DNA of 64,000 bases from MWEH01 sp035409945 (GCA_035409945.1 DAONQC010000005.1:59979-123978), one strand, 5' to 3'. Shown: positions 8,909 to 17,444, counted from the stretch's first letter. Numbers and translations: made by a program. The notes: generated by a model not told the origin, from the letters alone.

Positions 8909-9176
8909 TATCTTTTTCATATATTGACTGCTTGCTATTTATTCTCGCAGGCGCCTACTTTTCAGGTTGAATTTCGTTCGTCTGGACGGGGTTTATTATC
9001 TTTTAATGGCCTTCCTCTATATTAGTTCATTTTACTTTGTCATCACTTATTTAGATATTGACTATTATATACTTCTACAAGTAGCCTATCTTTTCAGGTT
9101 GAGATTCATTTGTACAGACCTAGGTTTATTATATTCTATTGACTGTCTTCCATATGAGCTTTGTTTTAACCTTTCA
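8909..9176 (-). repeat. Two diverged 134-bp copies of the ABC-exporter gene 3' end
   Basis: Units at 8909-9042 and 9043-9176 repeat, at exactly 134-bp period, the segment that begins at the stop codon of the exporter gene (9177-9310). The nearer copy translates on the minus strand as EVYNSQYLNK-stop, against EIYNSQYLNK-stop in the gene, with synonymous changes (CAG/CAA, CTG/CTA). The farther copy is much more decayed but keeps ATTGACTG and CTTTTCAGGTTGA. No intact gene lies in 8850-9176. Confidence 0.85.
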
Positions 9177-10967
9177 TCACTTATTCAGATACTGACTGTT
9201 GTATATTTCTGCATACAAGCCATCCTTTTCAAGGAGGGTTTTATGTGTGCCTGTTTCTACGATACTTCCATCATCTATAACTAAAATCAAATCTGCGTTT
9301 ACTATAGTTGATAGTCTATGTGCTATTACAAAAGCTGTCTTATCCTTCATAAGTTTATCCATAGCTTTTTGAATTAATAGTTCTGTTCTAGTGTCTACAT
9401 TAGATGTTGCTTCATCAAGAATGAGAAGTTCTCTAGCTGATAAAAATGCTCTTGCAATGGTAAGCAGCTGTTTTTGTCCACCCGATAAATTAGAAGTTCC
9501 TTCATCTAGTTCAGTATCATAGCCGTCTGGAAGTGCTTTAATAAAATGATCAGCATAAGCGTGATCACAAGCCTCCATAACTTCTTCTAAAGTTGCTCCG
9601 TCTTTTGCATATCTAACATTTTCAAACACAGTTCCTTTGAATAGCCAAGTATCTTGTAGCACCATAGAAAACAAGTCTCTTACGCTCTCTCTAGACACTG
9701 TATTAATGTCAATCCCATCTATATAAATATGCCCACTTTGAATGTCATAGAAACGCATAAGCAAATTAACTATAGTAGTTTTTCCGGCACCCGTTGGACC
9801 AACAATGGCTACCTTTTGCCCCTTTTTAATGTCAATATTTAGATTTTCAATAAGAGGTTTATCTTCGCTATAACTAAAGTATACATTTTCAAATTTAACG
9901 TTGCCTTCTATCTCTTTAGGCATATCTCCAGTGATAACTTCCATCTCTTCATAATCGAGCATCTCATACACTCTCTTAGCCGAAGCTTTAACTCTTTGCA
10001 TACTAGCCATACCTTGCGCTATTTGTTCTAGAGGTTGAGTAAATTGTTTAGAGTATAACAAGATGGCAATAACCCCACCAAGTGATAAAAGTCCATTGAT
10101 TGCTAGATATCCACCTAGTAGACAAATTAACGCATAGGAGATACTACTTGTAAAAGTTACTATTGGCACCATCATCCCTGTTAGAATCTGACCCTTTTTA
10201 GATGACTCTGCAATTTCTTTAGTAATATCTGCACCTGCTTTTTCCCTATCGGGCTCTAGTCCATATGCTTTGACAGTAGCGTATCCTGAGTACGTCTCTT
10301 CAAGCTGGACATAATATTTTTCGACACATTCTCTTTCTTTAGAGAAATGCCTAGAACCTTTACCTCCCACTATTGCAGCTAAAGCCATAGATATCGGCAC
10401 CATCCCAACTACTACAAGTGCTAGTTGCCAGTTGATTATAAACATCATAACCATCATGGCTAAAACTTGAAAAACTCCCATTATCAACATATCAATTATT
10501 TCGTGGATGGTGTTTCCCATATCTGATACGTCTGAAGTAATTCGCGAAAGCATTTGACCAGGTTCAGTCTTATCTATATAACTAACTGGTAACATTTTAA
10601 TCTTATCTGACATACGTATACGAATATTTGCTGTAAAATGTCTACTTACTGTATAATTCATAACCAGCATTTTTATATACGATAGTATCGCCTTTATTAC
10701 ATACATTGAAAGTAATAAAAGGAGTGGTTGCATAACTTCTTTCATCAAGTCAAAAGTTTGTTCTGTTCCTTTAATAAGCCAGTATCTGTTTAAAGTGTCG
10801 ACTACTTCTTTTGCAAAAATTGGCGCAATCATATTGGTAGCTATAACTAAAAAAGCTAAAACTGCACCCACCGTCAATCCAGATCGTATTTTTTTCGCTT
10901 CGAATATAAGCCTTAAAATAGTTCTATCTTTTTCTTTTTTAACACGAGGCTTTGTTGATTTATTCAT
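9177..10967 (-). CDS. ABC exporter half-transporter (TMD-NBD fusion), second subunit
   Basis: This is an ABCB/MsbA-type exporter subunit of about 596 residues. Six transmembrane helices lie in the first ~320 residues, including the long coupling-loop region ending GKGSRHFSKERECVEKYYVQLEETYSGYATVKAYG in outline. The nucleotide-binding domain has Walker A GPTGAGKTT, Q-loop LQDTWLF, signature LSGGQKQLL, Walker B LLILDEATS and H-loop AHRLST. An upstream GTG-like start would add 11 residues, but the ATG at 10967 has AGGAGG 8 nt upstream and overlaps the previous gene's stop (GATGAATAA), so it is preferred. With the overlapping upstream gene it should form a heterodimeric exporter. The substrate (drug, peptide or lipid) cannot be read. 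Its 3' end is echoed twice downstream. Confidence 0.9.
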   Translation of the reverse strand: MNKSTKPRVKKEKDRTILRLIFEAKKIRSGLTVGAVLAFLVIATNMIAPIFAKEVVDTLNRYWLIKGTEQTFDLMKEVMQPLLLLLSMYVIKAILSYIKMLVMNYTVSRHFTANIRIRMSDKIKMLPVSYIDKTEPGQMLSRITSDVSDMGNTIHEIIDMLIMGVFQVLAMMVMMFIINWQLALVVVGMVPISMALAAIVGGKGSRHFSKERECVEKYYVQLEETYSGYATVKAYGLEPDREKAGADITKEIAESSKKGQILTGMMVPIVTFTSSISYALICLLGGYLAINGLLSLGGVIAILLYSKQFTQPLEQIAQGMASMQRVKASAKRVYEMLDYEEMEVITGDMPKEIEGNVKFENVYFSYSEDKPLIENLNIDIKKGQKVAIVGPTGAGKTTIVNLLMRFYDIQSGHIYIDGIDINTVSRESVRDLFSMVLQDTWLFKGTVFENVRYAKDGATLEEVMEACDHAYADHFIKALPDGYDTELDEGTSNLSGGQKQLLTIARAFLSARELLILDEATSNVDTRTELLIQKAMDKLMKDKTAFVIAHRLSTIVNADLILVIDDGSIVETGTHKTLLEKDGLYAEIYNSQYLNK

Positions 10968-12759
10968 CACATCTACCTCCTGTCTTTGATACTGATTCAT
11001 TCAAATTGCTACCAGTAGTTGAAGTTAGCGTTTCATTTAGTAAAGCCCCACCTGTTTGCGATAGATATATTTCACGGTATAATTTACAACTTTCTAATAA
11101 ATCTTTATGTTTACCTCTTGCAATTATTTCACCCTTATCCAGCACAAATATTTGGTCACACCCCATAGCAGAAGCTACTCTTTGAGTAATATATATTTGA
11201 GTACTACCTGATAATTTTTCATTTAGCTTTTTCCGTATTCTAGATTCTGTTAAAAAATCAAGAGATGAAAAACTGTCATCAAAAACATATATGGGCGCAT
11301 TTTTTAAAATTGCCCTTGCCATTGCTAGTCTTTGCTTTTGTCCACCTGACAAATTACTCCCTTTAGGTTGTATTTCATAATCTAGCCCTTCAGTATGTTC
11401 TTTTAAAAAACTTCCAAGTTGAGCTGTCTTAATGGCTTCGCAGACTTCTTCATCACTTGCATCTTTCCTGCCCATTAGTACATTACTTTTGATGGTTCCT
11501 TTAAAGATGTTTGATTTTTGTAAAACACATGAAATATTAGTTCTTCTTCTATGTTCACTTATCGTGCTAATGTCTTGATTATCAAAATATATATTGCCAC
11601 TAGTATTATTAAAAAAGCCCATAAGTAAATTAATTATGGTTGTTTTACCTGAGCCCGTCCCACCTATAAATGAAACTTTTTCACCTTTTTTTATTTCAAA
11701 GTTAAGGTTTGTTACTGATGGCGCTAACGCATTAGGATAAAGAAACTCAACATTTTCAAAGCGAATATTTCCTTCTAATGGCATGTCATCTTCTTCTACT
11801 CTTGCAGGAATGCCCTTACTATCTAGCACCTCTTTTATGCGACCATAACTTGCCTTAACTCTTGGTAACATTACAAATATAAAAGTTAAATTCATAATAG
11901 ACATCATAGCAAGTGCTACATACTCAATTACAGATACAATATTACCTGCACTAAGCGCGCTCCCTGGCTGTTGCATCTTGTGCGCGCCAACAGTGTATAT
12001 GAGTATTATCGTGAGATTTAGAACTAAAACAGCGAGTGGCGGTACCAGCCCCATATGTACATTAGCTTTAATAATATTTTCCGCCATAACATTAGTCGCA
12101 TCTTTTGCCCGTTTCATTTCATGTTCTTCTTTATTAAATGCTCTAATAACCCTAATCCCAGTTAATCTTTCTTTAATTATGGCATTTTGGATGTCTATAT
12201 ATTTATCGCTTTTTAACCATAGTGGCATAGTTTTTCTAGATATTAAAATGAGTACAACCACAAGTATCGGTACACTAGCAAACATAATAATTGCAAGCGA
12301 CCAGTCCCTAATAAATGCTAAAACTGTTCCACCTATCAAAAACATTGGAACTGTCACCATACTACTAATCGTTACACTAGCCATCATAGTAATTACCCAA
12401 ACATCTTCTGTGGATCTTGTTAAAAGCGATGATGGGCCTATTTTATTAACTGTTTCATATGTTAACGTATTTGCTTTTTGAAAAACTAAATCCCTTATTC
12501 TCTTACCATATGAAGCATAGACTTCAGCAAGTAGCTTATTTACAATAAGCATTAAAACCACACCGATTATAGCAAGTGCTAGCATAAGAAGGGCATTTTT
12601 CCAGACATAATCAAAATCCCCCTGATTTATGCCCTTATCAACAATCTCACTAAGTAATGTAGGTAGCGCAAGAGAAGCTGCTACACTAACTAGTAATAGA
12701 AGCGATATTAAAACTATTTTTTTTCTCTCTGGCTTAAGTAAAGCTATAAATTGTTTCAT
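10960..12759 (-). CDS. ABC exporter half-transporter (TMD-NBD fusion), first subunit
   Basis: This exporter subunit has 599 residues. Transmembrane helices occupy roughly residues 15-310. The NBD carries Walker A GGTGSGKTT, Q-loop LQKSNIF, signature LSGGQKQRL and H-loop TQRVAS. The Walker B region reads IYVFDDSFSSLD: Asp-Ser replaces the usual Asp-Glu, so the catalytic glutamate is missing. Its partner has DEATS, the normal form. One degenerate and one canonical site is the hallmark of heterodimeric exporters such as BmrCD or TM287/288. A Gln also replaces the H-loop His (TQRVAS instead of AHRxS). The gene overlaps its partner by 8 bp, so translation is coupled. A promoter with a palindrome lies at 12780-12818. 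Confidence 0.9.
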   Translation of the reverse strand: MKQFIALLKPERKKIVLISLLLLVSVAASLALPTLLSEIVDKGINQGDFDYVWKNALLMLALAIIGVVLMLIVNKLLAEVYASYGKRIRDLVFQKANTLTYETVNKIGPSSLLTRSTEDVWVITMMASVTISSMVTVPMFLIGGTVLAFIRDWSLAIIMFASVPILVVVLILISRKTMPLWLKSDKYIDIQNAIIKERLTGIRVIRAFNKEEHEMKRAKDATNVMAENIIKANVHMGLVPPLAVLVLNLTIILIYTVGAHKMQQPGSALSAGNIVSVIEYVALAMMSIMNLTFIFVMLPRVKASYGRIKEVLDSKGIPARVEEDDMPLEGNIRFENVEFLYPNALAPSVTNLNFEIKKGEKVSFIGGTGSGKTTIINLLMGFFNNTSGNIYFDNQDISTISEHRRRTNISCVLQKSNIFKGTIKSNVLMGRKDASDEEVCEAIKTAQLGSFLKEHTEGLDYEIQPKGSNLSGGQKQRLAMARAILKNAPIYVFDDSFSSLDFLTESRIRKKLNEKLSGSTQIYITQRVASAMGCDQIFVLDKGEIIARGKHKDLLESCKLYREIYLSQTGGALLNETLTSTTGSNLNESVSKTGGRCDE

Positions 12760-12779
12760 GCAACCTTCTCTTTTTACTA

Positions 12780-12818
12780 ACTATAAATATAGTATCATTA
12801 AACTAATTTTTAGCACAA
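12780..12818 (-). promoter_or_regulatory. Promoter and operator-like palindrome of the ABC exporter operon
   Basis: On the minus strand, TTGTGC (12813-12818), an 18-nt spacer and TACTAT (12789-12794) form a fair promoter. The perfect inverted repeat ACTATA-AA-TATAGT (12780-12793) overlaps the -10 and the predicted start point, as expected for an operator of a MarR- or GntR-type repressor. No regulator gene is adjacent. Confidence 0.45.
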
Positions 12819-12843
12819 TTTAAACCACAATATAATAGTGTTA

Positions 12844-12925
12844 TTTACTATCAAAAGTTGCCCTTACCTCCGTAACGCTCGAGGGTCTGTTTACTGCCCC
12901 ACTTACTATGACAACTAACATTAAC
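12844..12925. repeat. Dispersed intergenic repeat, second copy
   Basis: TTTACTATC...ACCTCCGTAACG...CTTACTATGACAACTAACATT resembles 7985-8060 and, less well, 62905-62960. All copies are intergenic. No coding potential was found. Confidence 0.45.
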
Positions 12926-12965
12926 TACTATCAGACTCAAATTAAAACCACCCAATACCAATATG

Positions 12966-12990
12966 AAAAAACTGTATTTCTACAGTTTTT
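12966..12990 (-). terminator. Terminator after the AbiE genes
   Basis: AAAAACTGTA-TTTC-TACAGTTTTT is a perfect stem with a 4-nt loop and A/T runs on both sides. It lies 36 bp past the stop of the AbiEii gene and can work in either direction. Confidence 0.8.
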
Positions 12991-13025
12991 ATCGCCTGAT
13001 AACAAATAATTGTGGGAGTTTCTTG

Positions 13026-13961
13026 TTATCTGCCCATGTCTGGAGATGGTTTATCCATATAAAAAGCCTCATCTCTAATTTTATACAAGGTATCTACCGT
13101 GTCTTCATATGTCACATCCTCGCCTTTGTTGAGTAGATGTTTTGTGACATTATTATAATCATATTCATAAAAATTGGAGTCAACAATTTCTGACAATACT
13201 TCGTAGATATTTACATCTGGATTTGCAGATATTGCAAACGGACTATTTTGTCTTGCATCACGCGTTTCAAAGACTAATTTTTCAAACTCTTTATCAAACT
13301 TAATTTTCGGATATAGTTTATGTAAATCATATAAATGTCGCGATGTTCTCTCTTTAAACTCACCTAAATAGTAATCACACAATGCAAATATTTTATCAAC
13401 AAATGTTCTTTCTACCGTCTGAGTTTGTATTGGAAACGGCTCTAAATTATAGTCCTGTATTAAACTTTCATACCTGCCCCCTTTAAGTGACTCATATATT
13501 ATATTAGACGCATGTCTTTCTTCAGAAGGAAAAGACTTTATCGAAAAAATAGTATCGATTTTTATGACAGGATCAATTCGCCCCTCTGCTGATTTAGGGT
13601 ATTCTACTTTATAATTGTTAAACATTTTTTTACTTTTAATATGCTCTAAATTAGTAATTTTAAATCCCAATTTGTCACAAGTTCCCACAATAGCCCTTTT
13701 AGTATTAACTCGATTTCCCTGTGTTAAATAATCTTGCTTTAATGTTAAATCTATATCTTCAGAAAATCTTTTTATTATACTGTAACACTTTGATAGAGAT
13801 GTTCCGCCTTTGAAAATTAAATTAGGAATTTCCTTTGATAATTCATTAAGCAATAAACTCACATAATAATCCTTTTCGATCATCGATTGACCTACCTTCG
13901 ACTCCATTTCGACTGCTTTTAATGTTTCTGTGAATAATTTAGTATTCTCATGTAAATGCAT
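13026..13961 (-). CDS. abiEii: AbiEii-type nucleotidyltransferase toxin (type IV toxin-antitoxin)
   Basis: This 311-residue DNA-polymerase-beta-like nucleotidyltransferase of the AbiEii/AbiGii family has its core motif FKGGTSLSKCY at 50-60 and the metal-binding SEDIDLTL at 67-74. A third acidic position is probably in VIKIDTIF. Members of the family block growth by modifying tRNA or other targets with nucleotides and can abort phage infection. The start codon lies inside the 3' end of the upstream antitoxin gene (14-bp overlap) behind GAGG, so antitoxin is made first. A terminator follows. It is intact over the usual length, so the system is probably functional. Confidence 0.9.
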   Translation of the reverse strand: MHLHENTKLFTETLKAVEMESKVGQSMIEKDYYVSLLLNELSKEIPNLIFKGGTSLSKCYSIIKRFSEDIDLTLKQDYLTQGNRVNTKRAIVGTCDKLGFKITNLEHIKSKKMFNNYKVEYPKSAEGRIDPVIKIDTIFSIKSFPSEERHASNIIYESLKGGRYESLIQDYNLEPFPIQTQTVERTFVDKIFALCDYYLGEFKERTSRHLYDLHKLYPKIKFDKEFEKLVFETRDARQNSPFAISANPDVNIYEVLSEIVDSNFYEYDYNNVTKHLLNKGEDVTYEDTVDTLYKIRDEAFYMDKPSPDMGR

Positions 13962-14574
13962 TTAAAACCTCACTTGATGCAAAATTTTTTATTGCCCTTG
14001 CTGGCATCACTTCAGCGAAGACAAATAAATCCTTAGGTAGTAATTTGTTTTTTTTCATATATGTAATTACATTTTCACTAAACTCTTTTGTTTGTTTTTC
14101 AGGCTCTACTAGATTAAAAGTTTCTAATAACATCAATTGTCTGTAGTTATCATTCGAAATATTAGTTCTTGATTTTTTTACATATGCACGACCCGAAATC
14201 ACATCAACTGTTCTCCCCCTTGTGGATTCGTTGTTTGTTATTATTTCCACCGTGCTTGGCACTTGTGTTGATAATCCAAAAATATTTAAAATAGTATTCC
14301 CGGTATAGAAACCATAATAATTTTTCCCATCAGTTATATATTTTTTTCTAAAAACATCTTCAGAACTCAATACCGACATCCCGAAAATATCAGAAAAAGT
14401 GGGAATATAATAGACACCACTATCATACCTCGCTAATTTTTTGTTTTTTAGTGCATCTCTAATCAGTCTATAAGCACTTTCACGGGTATAATCACCTAAT
14501 TCTTCATAAATCTCTTTAAACAATATAGGTTCATTTTCTCCATACATTGCTTTTAAATTCTCAGTCCAGTCCAT
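13948..14574 (-). CDS. AbiEi-like antitoxin / transcriptional repressor of the AbiE pair
   Basis: The protein has 208 residues. The N-terminal ~60 residues look like a winged helix (TRESAYRLIRDALKNKKLARYDSGVYYIP). The rest matches the AbiEi-like C-terminal fold (YGFYTGNTILNIFGLSTQVPSTVEIITNN). It resembles the DUF6088-type antitoxins that precede AbiEii genes. It should neutralise the toxin and repress its own promoter. The inverted repeat 14637-14652 just upstream of a good promoter supports autoregulation. The ATG has GAGG six bases upstream. AT content is like its neighbours. Confidence 0.8.
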   Translation of the reverse strand: MDWTENLKAMYGENEPILFKEIYEELGDYTRESAYRLIRDALKNKKLARYDSGVYYIPTFSDIFGMSVLSSEDVFRKKYITDGKNYYGFYTGNTILNIFGLSTQVPSTVEIITNNESTRGRTVDVISGRAYVKKSRTNISNDNYRQLMLLETFNLVEPEKQTKEFSENVITYMKKNKLLPKDLFVFAEVMPARAIKNFASSEVLNAFT

Positions 14575-14605
14575 GTTCTACCTCTTTCATTTTGTTGTTA
14601 TTAAA

Positions 14606-14652
14606 ATGATACACTTTTTTACATAATAAGTCAATAATTGTATCAATACAAT
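14606..14652 (-). promoter_or_regulatory. AbiE operon promoter with inverted-repeat operator
   Basis: On the minus strand, TTGACT (14629-14634), a 17-nt spacer and TATCAT (14606-14611) form a promoter. Directly upstream is a perfect inverted repeat ATTGTAT-CA-ATACAAT (14637-14652). Its half-site TGTATCA recurs over the -10. Known AbiEi antitoxins bind inverted repeats in their own promoters, so this is the likely operator (inference). Confidence 0.6.
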
Positions 14653-14957
14653 AACTTCCACTGTGCATAAGACATTGATGCAATTTGCAAAATATACTCT
14701 ATTATTAGCGACAATTATCTACGAGCTACTTTCTAAAAGTTACACTCTAGCACTAAACAATATCACAGTATCAAATGAATTACAATACCAAAAATTTATA
14801 TTTATTAAAAACAGCAAGCAATGTACTTTAAATGGGACAGACAAGGTGTTTTTAACTGATTTATGCGTTTATTTGGCTCTTTTTTAAATGTTATTACGCT
14901 ACAAATAATAATTTGAATACACTTACAATATATGTTTTTTAACTCAGGTCACTGTTC
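14653..14957. other. Gap between the two AbiEi-type genes
   Basis: This AT-rich sequence lies between the AbiE operator and the orphan AbiEi gene. A 74-codon rightward frame at 14663-14887 has no ribosome binding site or recognisable protein character and is not called. If the orphan antitoxin ever had an AbiEii partner it would have been here, but no remnant of the GGTSLSK/SEDIDL core is visible. Confidence 0.5.
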
Positions 14958-15566
14958 TTAACCTTGTAGGTTCTTTTGTTTTCTTATGTGTTTCTCAATT
15001 AGTTTTCGTAAAACTTTTAGAGTTGTGTTGTTATATAGCACTGCAAGATTACAGATTAACTCCAAGTCTAGTGACCAAAACATATCCTCGTCTATTCGTA
15101 AATTGTCAAATAGAATATATTCTAATTCTTTTTGACTATAGCAAGGTCTAATACTGTATAACTTATCGCAAATTGCCTTTTCCGGACTTGCTATTAGGTA
15201 ACCAGAATCTTGTTCTGCAATGTAACGCAAACCATAAGGATATGCTCTTGCTGGAATATCGGTATAATAGAAGTTTCCAAACTTTGTACGATAGCACTTG
15301 GTTCTTCTCTTCCTAAAAGTTGCAGATGTAACATTGTATACTCGCTCTGGTATTAAACCATAATGTGCTAGTGCTGTTTCAAATGACACATACGACGGTC
15401 CATAAATAACGCCAGCTAAAACATTTTTAGAAACATTTTGGTCCCGAACATATAGACCTCTAATGACTGGAATAATTTCACCATTTTTAACCATTCGACT
15501 AATCTTAGCCATGGGATTACTGTATTCTTTTAATTCCTGTTTAAGTCCATTTGTTGAAACTATCAT
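14958..15566 (-). CDS. Orphan AbiEi-family antitoxin
   Basis: This is a ~202-residue protein of the AbiEi antitoxin family. It has an N-terminal winged helix (LKEYSNPMAKISRMVKNG, then IPVIRGLYV) followed by the family hallmark SYVSFETALAHYGLIPERVY and SPEKAICDKLY. A GTG 15 bp further upstream is possible, but the ATG at 15566 is better placed behind GGTGG. Family members normally pair with an AbiEii nucleotidyltransferase encoded immediately downstream; none follows here. The next gene downstream is a different antitoxin already paired with its own toxin. It may be a solitary repressor or the survivor of a broken pair. Confidence 0.82.
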   Translation of the reverse strand: MIVSTNGLKQELKEYSNPMAKISRMVKNGEIIPVIRGLYVRDQNVSKNVLAGVIYGPSYVSFETALAHYGLIPERVYNVTSATFRKRRTKCYRTKFGNFYYTDIPARAYPYGLRYIAEQDSGYLIASPEKAICDKLYSIRPCYSQKELEYILFDNLRIDEDMFWSLDLELICNLAVLYNNTTLKVLRKLIEKHIRKQKNLQG

Positions 15567-15904
15567 AAAGCTCGTTACCACCGTTCTTTTAATCCTAGTT
15601 AATATACAATGTTTTATCTAACTGTTGCTAACCCAATATCTTCTACGAGAAATCGTTATATTTTTTATAACTTGTGATTTGCTCCACTAACTACAATTTT
15701 ACTGACTTTTTTGGAGCAAATCAACATATTATAATAATCAATTACTTGGTTTTTACATCTTCACAAAACTAAATGTTTATGATAATATATAGTGCTAAAC
15801 TAAAGCGTTCAAAGAAGAAGGATGCAAGATGAATATATAAATAATGTTGCTAACATCTACTTAAGTTAAATTCAAACAACATTATTATACGAGGTAATAA
15901 AAAC
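15567..15904. other. Divergent intergenic region before the RNA ligase gene
   Basis: This AT-rich gap lies between the leftward orphan AbiEi gene and the rightward RNA ligase gene. A GATAATAT at about 15781-15788 could be a -10 for the ligase with no clear -35. No RNA gene or repeat was recognised. Confidence 0.4.
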
Positions 15905-16528
15905 ATGATTAATAAATCTATTTATCCAAAAACCGTACGCATTCCTATTGAGGGCGACCAAGTAGTTATCACCGAAAAGTTAGACGGATCAAATCTAGTA
16001 ATCTTCAAATTAAATGGCAAGTTATATGTTGCTGCTAGAAATTGGATATTTGACATTGAAAACCCTGAAGACTTTAATGAAATCAGCTATTCTGGACTAC
16101 AAAATTGGCTCAAAATTTATAAAAGTACACTTCTAGATACATTACAAGAAGGAGTTGCTATATGTGGCGAATGGCTTGGTATGGGAACAATAAAGTATTC
16201 CATAGATAAATTTGATAAACGATATTATATGTTTGCTACAGCTAATGTTGATAATGATTTTAATTTATCAAACTTGACGTATTACGAAGAATATTTTGCC
16301 CTTCCTTTCACTAACCAAGAAATCCCATACTTCATAGGAATTAGACCTGAAGTGACTAGGACACAAGTTATGCCTAACAAAAAGTTTTTAGACAGCTTAT
16401 ATGAAAAATATACTAGCGTTGAAAAACGAGATGTCGAAGGATTTATCGTTATAGTAGCAAATACAATCAAAAAGTATGTTCGTTTAAAAGGTGGAAAACT
16501 AATAGAGCATTTTGTTTTAACTGACTAA
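15905..16528 (+). CDS. Small RNA ligase (Rnl2-type nucleotidyltransferase)
   Basis: The 207-residue protein carries the ordered motifs of covalent nucleotidyltransferases. Motif I is EKLDGSN (Lys25, the AMP-accepting lysine), motif Ia AARNW, motif III ICGEWLGMG, motif IV DVEGFIV near residue 176 and motif V KYVRLKGG near residue 194. This is the RNA_ligase (PF09414-like) family, which seals or repairs RNA nicks with ATP. The protein is little more than the catalytic core; T4 Rnl2 has about 330 residues with an extra C-terminal domain. It stands alone behind GAGGT, with its own terminator, next to AbiE genes, which suggests a role in RNA repair or phage defence, or phage origin (inference). 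Confidence 0.82.
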   Translation: MINKSIYPKTVRIPIEGDQVVITEKLDGSNLVIFKLNGKLYVAARNWIFDIENPEDFNEISYSGLQNWLKIYKSTLLDTLQEGVAICGEWLGMGTIKYSIDKFDKRYYMFATANVDNDFNLSNLTYYEEYFALPFTNQEIPYFIGIRPEVTRTQVMPNKKFLDSLYEKYTSVEKRDVEGFIVIVANTIKKYVRLKGGKLIEHFVLTD

Positions 16529-16650
16529 AGGCGATAGTCTCACCATCAAAAATATAGCGATTTAAAACAAATTTATATCCCGCCTCGGAAGTTGGCTTAA
16601 TGCTAGTAATGATATAAATTGTTGTTTAACACTCAAAAGTTAAACCCAAG

Positions 16651-16680
16651 TACCAGTAATGTTATTGCTGGTATTTTTTA
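16651..16680 (+). terminator. Terminator after the RNA ligase gene
   Basis: TACCAGTAA-TGTTA-TTGCTGGTA forms a 9-bp stem (one G-T pair) followed by TTTTTTA. Confidence 0.8.
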
Positions 16681-16706
16681 TTAGTTTTAATTTAATATGT
16701 AGAGAG

Positions 16707-17444
16707 TTACTCGCAAGTTTCGCTATTTTCTTTTTGACGCTTTTTGGTTGCTTTTTCTTTTTCCTTTGCATCGTTAAAAACAAAAAACTTTTGGTATAGA
16801 AACTCGGTTATACCATTAATTAAAAGTGTTGGAATTTCGACGGCCCAAGGATGAATCCCTAACCCTTTTACTCCCCAAATCCCTGTTGTGAAAGCACCTG
16901 TCCAAAACATAGAAAGAGGCGTAAATACTGCATAATATAACGCAACTTTAACCATAGCTTTAGGCACATTGACTGCTGACTTAAAGGTAAATTTTCTATT
17001 AAATGTAAAGTTCCAAAGAACCGATAGAATTAACGATATGAGGTGAGATAGCCAAGGCACCAATTTCATTGCATCGTGAAACAGTGCATAAGTGCCAACT
17101 TGTATTGCTCCTGCAGAACCAGCAATTATGAAATACTTTATAGCTTGAAAAATTTCTCTTTTTGCTTTTATTCGTTTTATCTTTTTAGGATCGGTTTCAG
17201 CATCCTCTAACTCTCGTTTTTTCTCTTGCTTTTGTTTTATCTTTTGTATTGGAGTAAGAGGCTTTCCTGCAGCTTCACGCTTAGCATAGTAATGTTGTAG
17301 CCAAACCTTAAACTTAGATGGTTTATTTACTCCAACAGCCGTATCCACCATTTTATCCATAGAGTCATTAGTTATGGTAGTTTCAGGCTCTTGTTCTTTT
17401 AAATCTTTGGTTTCTTCGTCTAAAATAGGTTGATTCTCATCCAT
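16707..17444 (-). CDS. GtrA-like membrane protein
   Basis: The protein has 245 residues. An unusual ~105-residue hydrophilic, Lys/Glu-rich N-terminus (KQKQEKKRELEDAETDPKKI) precedes a GtrA-type four-helix membrane domain. Visible hydrophobic stretches are YFIIAGSAGAIQVGTYALFH, LSHLISLILSVLWNFTFNRKF, ALYYAVFTPLSMFWTG and a final one near EIPTLLINGI. The NFTFNRKFTF segment is a family hallmark. GtrA proteins are thought to help move polyprenyl-phosphate-linked sugars across the membrane for glycan modification. No partner glycosyltransferase lies nearby. The ATG is preceded by GGGAG. Confidence 0.82.
   Translation of the reverse strand: MDENQPILDEETKDLKEQEPETTITNDSMDKMVDTAVGVNKPSKFKVWLQHYYAKREAAGKPLTPIQKIKQKQEKKRELEDAETDPKKIKRIKAKREIFQAIKYFIIAGSAGAIQVGTYALFHDAMKLVPWLSHLISLILSVLWNFTFNRKFTFKSAVNVPKAMVKVALYYAVFTPLSMFWTGAFTTGIWGVKGLGIHPWAVEIPTLLINGITEFLYQKFFVFNDAKEKEKATKKRQKENSETCE

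Noticed and set aside
8967..9284. 105-codon rightward frame beside the ABC exporter gene
   Set aside because: It lies across the 134-bp echo repeats on the opposite strand and is a by-product of them.
14663..14887. 74-codon rightward frame between the two AbiEi-type genes
   Set aside because: No ribosome binding site and no protein-like pattern; it overlaps the AbiE operator region.
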